Below the pieces are notes generated by a model, which was given only the letters and a program-made list of their open reading frames with translations, did not search any database and was not told the origin of the DNA. This document shows, in pieces, positions 7,371 to 14,613 of a stretch of DNA of 64,000 bases. How positions within the stretch are numbered: position 1 is the stretch's first letter; each line of letters opens with the position of its first letter. This stretch comes from Clostridia bacterium (GTDB taxonomy: Bacteria > Bacillota > Clostridia > Oscillospirales > Butyricicoccaceae), in the NCBI GenBank assembly GCA_017559995.1, contig JAFYPP010000005.1:1-64000 (forward strand), given 5' to 3'. A program made the translations under genes and the position numbers.

Positions 7371-9017
7371 TTGCGTTGTTTTAACTGTAGCAATCTGGTG
7401 CCGTCGAACAGCCAATTCTGCCATTATTGTGGTGCTGACTTAACGAAAGTCGATCGCTGCGTCAAGTGCGGCAATCCTCTGGATCAAGGTATGTACTTTT
7501 GTCCTATATGCGGAACTGCGTGCAATATCCCTGCTCGTTCTACAACAGAATCGTCTGTTCTTGAGAGTGCTCTCCCTAAAAGAAAAAGGAAATGGCCAAT
7601 TGCCTTGATCTGTTTTTTGGCTGTCGCAATTACAATAGGCGGCTTATTCATTTACAAAAGCACCAGAGTAGATTTAGCAGAAATTGCAGAAAATGTTTTG
7701 TATCTGGAGGTATATGACGACACCAACACTATCATTGGCAGCGCAAGTGGTTTTCTGGTAAATGACGGAACTACATTAGTCACCAATTATCATGTGATTG
7801 AAGACGCATATCGGATTGTAGCAATGACATCAGATGGTTACCAGAAGACAGAGATTCTTTCCGTTGTTTCCTATGACGATTTGGCCGATTTGGCCGTTCT
7901 GAAATGTGTAAGCAATCCTGGCGTAAAACCATTGACATTAGCAGACTCTGATGTGGTTAAACAAGGCGATATAGTATATGCAGCTGGATATCCCTTAGGC
8001 CTTGCGAATACACTATCAGATGGCATTATAAGTTCCAGATACATCGACTCCGGGATGGATACACTGCAAATTACAGCCCCCATTTCCGGTGGCAGTAGCG
8101 GTGGAGCCTTATTGAATGGTAGAGGAGAAGTCGTTGGCATTATTTGTGCTTACTATGAGGAAGCCCAGAATCTAAATATTGCAATTGCTGCTAACGAACT
8201 GGCGTATATGCTGCAATATCCAGGAAATGAAAAAACTCTAAAACAGTTTTACACAGATAGCCATTCGCAAACCATTCAGTTGCCCAATAACACTACTGAT
8301 ATGTCTCCAAAATTTGATAGTGTTCGTATTCTTGAAATCTCCTTTGCAGACAAGCACAGTACAGATTTATTTATTGCACAGTGGGAAAGTGGCCCTTCCA
8401 CAGAAACATTTATGGCGCAGCTGATGGATAAGTATAGGCGAAAAAGTGAACGCGGATTTGGGGCTATTACAATCAAGCCCGGTGATTATGTGCCCGAAGT
8501 GGATGCGTGGTGCTTTGACCCAAGTCGACGTCCTGGGGATGTAGCTGTCATTGAATGCGCGTATGGCTATTCCGTTTGTTATTTTTCTGGAATTACTGGG
8601 CCCGAAAAGTTGAAAATTGGAATCAGTGCTGATTTTCCTCCCTATGAGTATTACGATTCGACTGGAGCGCTTGTTGGTATCGAAGTCGATCTTATGCACG
8701 CAATCGCTGAAGAAATAAACTTCCCTCTAGAGTTTGTTGATATGCACTTCGATGAGTTATTCTCCGCCTTAGCAAGTGGAAAAATTAACTGTATTGCTTC
8801 TGGACTAACAGAAACTTCAGTAAGAAACTTAGTTGCGAGTGCATCTATCCCCTGGGATGTATCAACTAGCTCGCTCGGTGAAGTTACCTCTTTTGTAATC
8901 TACGTCGATGATGAATACGAAGACTTGCTGAAACTGATTAACAATGCAATCGAGAAACTGTATAACAATGGCACCATTGATACACTCACAAGTCTCTATA
9001 ATTGCTCGTGCTTTTGA
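7371..9017 (+). CDS. Zinc-ribbon/membrane/trypsin-like protease/parvulin-like/SBP3 fusion
   Basis: The AAGGAG at 7358-7363 points to a TTG start at 7371, giving 548 residues. Parts: double zinc ribbon (Cys3/6/17/20 and Cys30/33/44/47); KRKRK then one membrane segment (about 76-95), which puts the ribbons inside the cell; an HtrA-like serine protease with His141 (NYHVIED), Asp173 (DLADLAVLK) and Ser243 (GGSSGG); a segment near 318-407 like the parvulin PPIase of SurA/PrsA (RRPGDVAVIE, YGYSVCYF); and a C-terminal solute-binding family 3 lobe (KIGISADFPPYEYY, then GIEVDLMHAIAEE). The SBP domain appears shortened (about 135 residues). Such a five-part chain suggests a surface quality-control protease gated by ligand or stress; that is inference. 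Last gene of cassette C1. Confidence 0.75.
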   Translation: MRCFNCSNLVPSNSQFCHYCGADLTKVDRCVKCGNPLDQGMYFCPICGTACNIPARSTTESSVLESALPKRKRKWPIALICFLAVAITIGGLFIYKSTRVDLAEIAENVLYLEVYDDTNTIIGSASGFLVNDGTTLVTNYHVIEDAYRIVAMTSDGYQKTEILSVVSYDDLADLAVLKCVSNPGVKPLTLADSDVVKQGDIVYAAGYPLGLANTLSDGIISSRYIDSGMDTLQITAPISGGSSGGALLNGRGEVVGIICAYYEEAQNLNIAIAANELAYMLQYPGNEKTLKQFYTDSHSQTIQLPNNTTDMSPKFDSVRILEISFADKHSTDLFIAQWESGPSTETFMAQLMDKYRRKSERGFGAITIKPGDYVPEVDAWCFDPSRRPGDVAVIECAYGYSVCYFSGITGPEKLKIGISADFPPYEYYDSTGALVGIEVDLMHAIAEEINFPLEFVDMHFDELFSALASGKINCIASGLTETSVRNLVASASIPWDVSTSSLGEVTSFVIYVDDEYEDLLKLINNAIEKLYNNGTIDTLTSLYNCSCF

Positions 9018-9085
9018 ATCGGCTAAATCCGAACGATTCTATGAAAGCAATTTGCAATCCAAATGCAAAATTGCCTTACGCATAT

Positions 9086-9516
9086 CCGTCAGCGAATGGT
9101 CAGCGCGGTGCTGACCAAAACCCCACTCTGTGATCGCTGTCCTCCGGGTTTCATGCCCGGAGGGAGCTGCTCATAACCCGGAGGTCGTAGGTTCAAATCC
9201 TGCCTCCGCAACCACTAAAAACAGTCGCCTATGGCGGCTGTTTTTCTTTTATTCTGGCAGGATTTGAACCGCCTAATCGATCAACCGGGGTCCCTGCAAA
9301 AACGCAGTTTTTGTGGGGTGAAAGAGAATCCTGCCTCCGCAACCACTAGGAAAGCCTCGTCATCTTAGGATGGCGAGGTTTTTTTCTCATATTTTCATCT
9401 TTTCGATGTAGACGGAAATATTCCGGTTTAGACCGGTTTAGGCAGCTCTTTTTGGTCAGCAGATGGTCAGCGCGGCAGACCTTTGCTGCCACCTCCGTCA
9501 GCGCGCCGTCAGCGAG
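9086..9516 (+). repeat. Repeat R2: tRNA-Met 3' fragment, doubled core
   Basis: Same layout as R1: GTCAGC arm (9088-9115), hairpin, tRNA-Met 3' fragment (9170-9214), then the right arm with further GTCAGC copies to about 9512. It differs by holding a 131-bp insertion that duplicates the last 22 bases of the tRNA fragment (annotated separately). The terminator shared by all copies lies at 9354-9385. Its right flank (9517-9540) matches that of R5, so these two copies are sisters. Bases 9018-9085 are AT-rich with weak similarity to the left edges of R1 and R4. Confidence 0.85.
9196..9348 (+). mobile_element. Mini-cassette in R2: gene-less insert between 22-bp core repeats
   Basis: Two direct copies of a 22-bp core (starts AATCCTGCCT, ends CAACCACTA) lie at 9196-9217 and 9327-9348. 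Between them are a terminator (9217-9248, ACAGTCGCC/GGCGGCTGT), a 15-bp inverted copy of the tRNA T-arm end (9256-9270 against 9190-9204), and a second hairpin at 9297-9313 (CAAAAAC, loop GCA, GTTTTTG). No coding capacity. A nearly identical insert sits in R5. It looks like a minimal element that used the same core for insertion. Confidence 0.7.
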
Positions 9517-9560
9517 ACGAATCGACCAGCGAAATCCCACAAAACACTTCATAAGAAATA

Positions 9561-9854
9561 ATGTTAAAAGGACGTAGAGTACCAAAGAAGTACGCTCTGC
9601 TCATTATAGACGAATGGCTCCTGTATCCCCTGAAGGAAACAGAAGCTAGGGACTTATTGGAAATCGTAGAGTCCCGGTACAAGCGAAACTCTACGATCTT
9701 CTGTTCCCAGTTTGATATTCCGGGCTGGCCGGAGAAGTTATCTGATCCGCTGCTGGCCGACGCCATCTGCGACCGTATAGTCCACGACGCCTACACAGTA
9801 GTGATTGGCGGCAAGGAGTCCATGCGCAAGCGAAAGGGTCTGCAGGATGTCTGA
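9561..9854 (+). pseudogene. istB: IS21-family istB fragment
   Basis: The frame encodes the C-terminal part of an IstB-type helper ATPase: Walker B LLIIDEW, then TIFCSQFDIPGW and DAICDRIVHDAY, typical of IS21 elements. The Walker A half and istA are absent. The fragment begins about 45 bases after the right arm of R2, so the IS was cut at or near that junction. Not functional. Confidence 0.8.
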
Positions 9855-9919
9855 TAACCGGCTCTGGGCATCTTCATGATACCCTGAAGGCACTACACTG
9901 TCCATATTCAACTAGAGCG

Positions 9920-9985
9920 GTGGGACTGCTCAATCCGGACGGTCCCATTGCTCAATCTCAGCGGAACGACTGCTCAATTTGGCCG
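9920..9985 (+). repeat. IS21 right-end repeats
   Basis: Three copies of TGCTCAAT at 9927, 9949 and 9971 are spaced exactly 22 bp apart. IS21-family ends carry several such transposase-binding repeats. Together with the istB fragment they mark the surviving right end of an IS21-like insertion. From 9986 to 10236 nothing further is supported. Confidence 0.65.
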
Positions 9986-10236
9986 GTCGAGGTGATTTTG
10001 CGGAGCGGCGTACGCAGGTTTTCACAAATTACTCGGCATAGGCCGGCAATTCTGGCTCGGCAACCGCCAACAAGATACGCCATCTTTTATGACAGCCGGT
10101 TCCGGCAGCGACAATATACTTCTTTAGCGAAGTACCGCACGCTGTATTGTATTTGTATAATTGATGATGATATTTCAGATGATGATATTTCACATGAACA
10201 CAAGGTATAGTAATTATTGCTTTCTTTCTGGAGCAA

Positions 10237-10270
10237 TAAAAAAGTGCCCTGGAATTCTCCAAAGCACTTA
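10237..10270 (-). terminator. Terminator of the gtr operon
   Basis: On the minus strand, AAGTGC (10264-10269) pairs with GCACTT (10242-10247) with an inner GGA/TCC stem, followed by a T run. It lies about 90 bases past the gtrA stop. Confidence 0.7.
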
Positions 10271-10360
10271 AACCCTCTCATTTGTGGATATGGAATGAGG
10301 CTTGACTTCACGTGGGCTTACAAAGAAAATATGGCTTGCATGACTATTCAAAACAGAAAA

Positions 10361-10786
10361 TCACTTACTGCGAAAAGTCAAAAATCTCTGGGAAAGATAG
10401 TTCATCATAACAAATAAACCCATGCCTAGGAACATACTGGCATTGTCCGCGATGCTCTGGCTGACACCGGTGAGGAAGTATCTAATCAGAGGCCGAGCCA
10501 TACCGTAGGCGATCAGATAGCAAGCGGCAATATTGACAGTAAAACGGAAGGCGACATCCAAGCTCTTTTCCTTATTCTGAAAGGTAAAGTTCTTGTTCAA
10601 GAAAAAGCTCAGGATACTCCCGAAAAAGTAATTGGAGGCAGAGGAGAACCAGTAACCAAAATGAAACACATTATAGAAGGTGAACATGATGGTGCTTCCG
10701 AAAAGGGTATTAACGATTCCCACTAAAAGAAAGCGCAAAAAAACCTTATCAGTGAAAATAGACAGCATACGTTTGATTTGCTTCAT
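10361..10786 (-). CDS. gtrA: GtrA-family membrane protein
   Basis: 141 residues with four hydrophobic segments (FLRFLLVGIVNTLFG, YWFSSASNYFFGSILSFFLN, FTVNIAACYLIAYG, MFLGMGLFVMMNYL) and the F-L-N-K/R pattern typical of GtrA. GtrA proteins are thought to flip polyprenyl-phosphate-linked glucose across the membrane in lipopolysaccharide, teichoic-acid or glycan modification. The ATG overlaps the stop of the gtrB remnant (ATGA), showing the two were translated together. Last gene of the three-gene minus-strand operon in C2. Confidence 0.85.
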   Translation of the reverse strand: MKQIKRMLSIFTDKVFLRFLLVGIVNTLFGSTIMFTFYNVFHFGYWFSSASNYFFGSILSFFLNKNFTFQNKEKSLDVAFRFTVNIAACYLIAYGMARPLIRYFLTGVSQSIADNASMFLGMGLFVMMNYLSQRFLTFRSK

Positions 10787-11726
10787 GAAATGATATCCTC
10801 TTTGTCAAACGAAAGCCATTCGCGAATAATATATACTGGCCGGTGTTTGCTCTCAGAATAGATTTTTGCTATATATACACCGACGATCCCCAGGGCAAGC
10901 AGCAGGATACCACTGAAGAATAGAGAAAAGAACAGCAACCAACAAAAGAGCTTTGTGTCCATAGTACGAGACACGAACTTGCTGAAAATCAAGCACAAAA
11001 AAGAAAGTACAATGAAAAAACAACCCAACAGAGAAACGGCGCACAGGGGAAGGTCGAAAAAGAAGTAATCCCGTCAACAGAGTATGCAATCAGCTTTTTG
11101 AAAGACCATTTGGTTTGCCCGGAAAAACGATCTTCCACCTTATAGGGGATATATTGGACATTGAAGCCTACCCAAGAGAATAGTCCTTTGGAAAACCGGC
11201 AATACTCACCCATTTGCAAAATGGCATCCGCCACGCTTCGCCGAAACGTTCGGAAATCGCTGGCATCCTTCCGAAAGGGGACTTCCGCGATGCTGTTAAT
11301 TACCCAATAAAAGCCGTTCTTGAACAGTTTACGGACGGGACTTTCCTTGCGGCCTTCTTGGTAAGCAACAACACAATCGCAAGAGCCGTCCGTAAGAAGT
11401 ACATCCATCATGGCTACGACAACTTCCGGCCGTTGCTGTAAGTCTGCGTCGATCAGCGAAACGCAGTCGCCTTTTGCAGCTTTGAGCCCGGCTAAGATGG
11501 CGGCTTCCTTTCCGAAATTTCTGGAGAAGCTGACGATTTGAATTTCCCGCTCTCTTTTTTCGTAAAGTTTTCGCAACTCTGCCATAGTCTGATCCGAGGA
11601 ACCATCGTTTACAAATACGAGCTCGTATTCATAATCCACCAGAGAAAATGCCTTCACGACTGCATTATAAAACGGTAGTATATTCTGTTCTTCGTTGAAA
11701 CAGGGGACAATCAGAGAAAGTTTCAT
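10783..11726 (-). pseudogene. gtrB: GtrB-like polyprenyl-phosphate glycosyltransferase, one-base frameshift
   Basis: The start ATG at 11726 follows AAGGAGGA. The first frame encodes a GT2 transferase (LSLIVPCFNEEQNI, VNDGSSDQT, SLIDADLQQRPE, GQTKWSFKKLI) up to SVDGITSFSTFP. The normal continuation, the two C-terminal membrane segments (LLGCFFIVLSFLCLIF; LFFSLFFSGILLLALGI), is in another frame ending at 10783. Adding one base in the G run at 11046-11049 (four C on the coding strand, five needed) restores a full product. This may be a true mutation, phase variation by homopolymer slippage, or an assembly error. GtrB charges the lipid carrier with sugar for GtrA to flip. Confidence 0.8.
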
Positions 11727-11754
11727 GAGTATCCTCCTTCTTTCTATCACACGC

Positions 11755-13137
11755 TCAGTTTCCGCCTCTGGCTGAAATGGATATCAGGTCATAGTAGTTG
11801 GCAATCGCAGTATTCGGCCAGATGGTCGCATCAGTAGAGATCTCGCCAAACAAACTGTAGCTGCTGTATGCACATTTTGTGGTGATGCGGTCAACGACTA
11901 ATGTGGAATCATCTGATTTGGCGATTGCAATAAGCTGCTCGCGCTCCTGAAAAGCCGCTTTGACACGGTAAAGCTCGGGTGCCACATTAAAATAGCTTAC
12001 AGCGATTGCCGCGATCAGGATTGCGGAAGCAAGCCTTCCACCGTGAGACAGAAGCCGACGGCTTGAAAAATCAACTACTGCTACCATGTTCAGTACAGCA
12101 ATCAAGCAGAAGGAGAGGATGCTGCTCCAAACCCATACAGGGAACTCCGGACTGCCTACCATGGAGTACACAGAAATACCGGTACCTACAACAAACACAA
12201 AAGCAGGTGCCAGGGCAATCAAACTGCTACGGTCTATTACTTTTTTCTTTCGCTTTCGCTTTTCCTGTAAAAAGAAAAAGACAAGAGCTACAGCAAAAAT
12301 CAGGATCGGGAGCCACAAATAACGAATAACATTATAGGAAATGGATATGAATCTGTGTACCCATTGCATCAAGCCGCCAAAACCACCCGCAGCAGCTAAA
12401 CGCTTTCCTTGTGCGGGCGAAAGAAAAAGGAACGCACAGCCGACCAGATTACCAACAAGACCAGTCCACATCCAGGGAAATATCTTCTGTTTCTCGAGTG
12501 CTTGTACGACAATGACCATTATAACGATTACGATCAGCGCTAAACTTGTATTTTCGTTGGTCCATCCGGCAAGCACACCGCAAACAGCCCACACAATTGC
12601 GAGAAGCCATGAGGGAGAAGTGTTTTCCTTTTTGTAATTAGGATTTAAAAGCAAGCGGTAGGGAATAAGGAACAATAAAATGATTTGAGGGGAGTACATA
12701 TAGTTGGCAGCGCCCATCACCCACAGATAGCTTCCACCGAAATGGGGTGTTAGGAACCATAAGGCTGCAAACACTGAAAGCATATGCCAGCTCTTGATTT
12801 TAAAAAAGGAGCCCAGACCATGGAAGCAAATCAGAAGACAAAAGGTAAAAAAAGCGGCGCCGTTTACGATATTTAACACGGGTTTCCCGATCCACAGTAA
12901 TACCTGAGCAAGTGTGTGTACGACACTTCTTCCGTTTGTTGAAAAATAGTGAAGGTATTGAGAGCGCAAGACGTCCTCAAAAGAAGTAAAGGGTTCTTTT
13001 GTTACAAAAGAGACACTATATGAGAAATCATCTGCAAACAGAGGCGTTAGAAAATTCAAATGGGAAATAAACAATATGATGGATAAAGATATCACGAAAA
13101 GGGAAAGACGTGATATCGACTTAGATTTAGGAGTCAA
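11755..13137 (-). CDS. Polytopic membrane glycosyltransferase-like protein (DUF6056 type)
   Basis: About 460 residues; AAGGAG at 13146-13151 favours a TTG start at 13137 (TTG 13140 is the alternative). Ten or more hydrophobic segments, an early LFADDFSYS motif in the first outside loop and a C-terminal soluble tail fit the DUF6056 group of GT-C-fold-like membrane proteins. Acidic residues in the first loop are typical of lipid-linked sugar transferases. It is first in an operon with GtrB and GtrA, matching the third, specific member of Gtr glucosylation cassettes carried by temperate phages. The acceptor glycan cannot be told. Confidence 0.7.
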   Translation of the reverse strand: MTPKSKSISRLSLFVISLSIILFISHLNFLTPLFADDFSYSVSFVTKEPFTSFEDVLRSQYLHYFSTNGRSVVHTLAQVLLWIGKPVLNIVNGAAFFTFCLLICFHGLGSFFKIKSWHMLSVFAALWFLTPHFGGSYLWVMGAANYMYSPQIILLFLIPYRLLLNPNYKKENTSPSWLLAIVWAVCGVLAGWTNENTSLALIVIVIMVIVVQALEKQKIFPWMWTGLVGNLVGCAFLFLSPAQGKRLAAAGGFGGLMQWVHRFISISYNVIRYLWLPILIFAVALVFFFLQEKRKRKKKVIDRSSLIALAPAFVFVVGTGISVYSMVGSPEFPVWVWSSILSFCLIAVLNMVAVVDFSSRRLLSHGGRLASAILIAAIAVSYFNVAPELYRVKAAFQEREQLIAIAKSDDSTLVVDRITTKCAYSSYSLFGEISTDATIWPNTAIANYYDLISISARGGN

Positions 13138-13399
13138 CAATAACACTCCTTGTTATGATAATCAGGAATAAATGACAAGAGCGTGGGTCAACGAAGAGGC
13201 TTTACGCATATGTTGTCCATATCATAGCATACCCCATAGGGTAAGTCAATGACTTCAAAACTGCTGATGCGCTTTGGCTTGTCGGTATTTTCCCTTGGCG
13301 TTATTGTTTCAAATGGTCTATTTTTCCAACCTACTCCATACGTCCGTGTAAACCTGCAAACTATCCAGAATGGTCAACAGCGCAGGGCGGTGAGCCGGA

Positions 13400-13600
13400 T
13401 CGATCTTCAAAAGTGATTTGATGACCAAAGACACATTGATCCCGGCAACATATTCCGTGGAGAATATGAAGGATTTGTCCGTTCTGCAGGAAGCACCCTT
13501 CACCGACAAGGGCAGCGTGGTGGAGATTTTCACCGACCTGTCTGTTTGGGCAGGTATCCGAAAAATCATTGAGCAGATCAATGTCAACGCGGTTGCATAA
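13400..13600 (+). pseudogene. Gene remnant, possibly the C-terminal tail of a type I restriction subunit R
   Basis: A short frame encodes PFTDKGSVVEIFTDLSVWAG followed by IRKIIEQINVNAVA and a stop, with no gene upstream. The pattern reminds me of the tail of HsdR proteins, but I cannot confirm it. A diverged copy of about 130 bases of this DNA recurs at 31360-31490, before R6. Bases 13138-13399 contain the gtr promoter region and no gene I can support. Confidence 0.35.
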
Positions 13601-13616
13601 AGATTCCCTTGACAAT

Positions 13617-13916
13617 CCGTCAGCGAATGGTCAGCGCGGTGCTGACCGAAACCCCACTCTGTGATTGCTGTCCTCCGGGTTCCATGCCTGAAGGCAGCTG
13701 CTCATAACCCGGAGGTCGTAGGTTCAAATCCTGCCTCCGCAACCACTAGGAAAGCCTCGTCATCTTAGGATGGCGAGGCTTTTTTCTCATGTTTTCACGT
13801 TTTCGATGTAGACGGAAATATCCCGGTTTAGCCCGAAACAGGCAGTTCTTTTCGGTCAGCAGATCGTCAGCGCAGCGGATCTTTGCCACCACCTCCGTCA
13901 GCGCGCCGTCAGCGAG
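13617..13916 (+). repeat. Repeat R3: tRNA-Met 3' fragment with arms
   Basis: GTCAGC arm from 13618; an imperfect hairpin (CCTCCGGG/CCTGAAGG, changed from the other copies); tRNA-Met 3' fragment at 13701-13745; terminator at 13755-13787; right arm with GTCAGC copies to 13913. Single core, no mini-cassette. It separates the gtr cassette (C2) from the cobalamin cassette (C3). Confidence 0.85.
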
Positions 13917-13955
13917 AAAGAGGACGTCAGTGCAAACCGGAATTGCGGGAACCTC

Positions 13956-13983
13956 TTGACAATTCGCTTTGCCGGGTTATAAT
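13956..13983 (+). promoter_or_regulatory. Consensus sigma-A promoter for the B12 operon
   Basis: TTGACA at 13956-13961, a 16-base spacer, TATAAT at 13978-13983. Both hexamers are perfect. Transcription should start near 13990, at the 5' edge of the riboswitch. Confidence 0.85.
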
Positions 13984-13994
13984 GATACCAGACA

Positions 13995-14300
13995 ATCGAA
14001 CACACGCTGGATAGAGTCCGCTGCGCTAAAGGCCCATCGCCCATGTGCATCGGATGAGGAAATGGGGTGAAACTCCCCGCTGTACCGCAGCTGTAAGCGT
14101 TGAGACCGTGACTTGGGTGAAAACCCGCCATTGGGAAACCGAGAAGGCCGTCACGGGCGCAGGAGCAAGGCTCCACAAACGCAAGCCAGAAGACCGACTA
14201 TCAGAGCGCCGGAACATACTGCCCGGATCAGGCAGCACCGGAAACAGAAACACGCAGGAATATCGGCTGCGGCGAGTTTTCGCCGCAGCTTTTCTTTTTG
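13995..14300 (+). promoter_or_regulatory. Cobalamin riboswitch with transcription terminator
   Basis: The leader contains the hallmark B12-aptamer core: GGATGAGGAAATGGGGTGAA followed by ACTCC and GCTGTACCGCAGCTGTAAGC (about 14050-14100), and the late conserved GCCAGAAGACC box (14185-14195). A strong intrinsic terminator follows at 14266-14299 (GCTGCGGCG, loop, CGCCGCAGC, T-rich run). With adenosylcobalamin bound, transcription is expected to stop here. Without it, RNA polymerase would read into yezD and the intrinsic-factor-like genes. Confidence 0.92.
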
Positions 14301-14320
14301 TCGGAAAGGAGGCGTATTCC

Positions 14321-14467
14321 ATGGCGGACAAGACCCCCAACCCCACCGAGCAGGCCATTTTGCAGGCCGTCCGCACGCTGGATTACGGCACGGTGGCGAT
14401 AACCGTCCACGACGGCAAACCCACTCTGCTGGAGGTCAGCAAGAAAATCAAACTCGTTTCATCTTAG
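14321..14467 (+). CDS. yezD: YezD-family small protein (DUF2292)
   Basis: 48 residues, starting at ATG 14321 behind GGAAAGGAGG. The sequence ILQAVRTLDYGTVAITVHDG, then a KK-IKL ending, matches the short YezD/DUF2292 family (one helix, then strands binding an unknown partner). Family members are often found with sulfur or methionine genes, which depend on B12. It is the first gene after the cobalamin riboswitch and is followed by its own terminator, so it may be expressed more than the genes behind it. Confidence 0.8.
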   Translation: MADKTPNPTEQAILQAVRTLDYGTVAITVHDGKPTLLEVSKKIKLVSS

Positions 14468-14494
14468 TTATCCATACTTCACCTTACCGACCGG

Positions 14495-14549
14495 AAAACC
14501 GGAGGTTCGGCAGGCGCAAAAGCGCTTTGTCGGCCTCCGGTTTTTCTTT
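14495..14549 (+). terminator. Terminator between yezD and the surface genes
   Basis: AAAACCGGAGG (14495-14505) pairs with CCTCCGGTTTT (14534-14544), with an inner GGCGC/GCGC stem and a T run. Readthrough, or an unseen promoter in 14550-14600 (TATAAAT near 14585), is needed for the next gene. Confidence 0.8.
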
Positions 14550-14613
14550 TGTCGGTGAAAGCAATACCGTTTCCTGCGGTTTCATATAAATATCATTTTT
14601 AGGAGGAACACAC

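Noticed and set aside
9517-13616. An integrase or transposase gene to move the cassettes
   Set aside because: Only a truncated istB of an IS21 element is found; it is a separate mobile element and not a tRNA-specific recombinase. None of the other frames in the window shows tyrosine- or serine-recombinase motifs.
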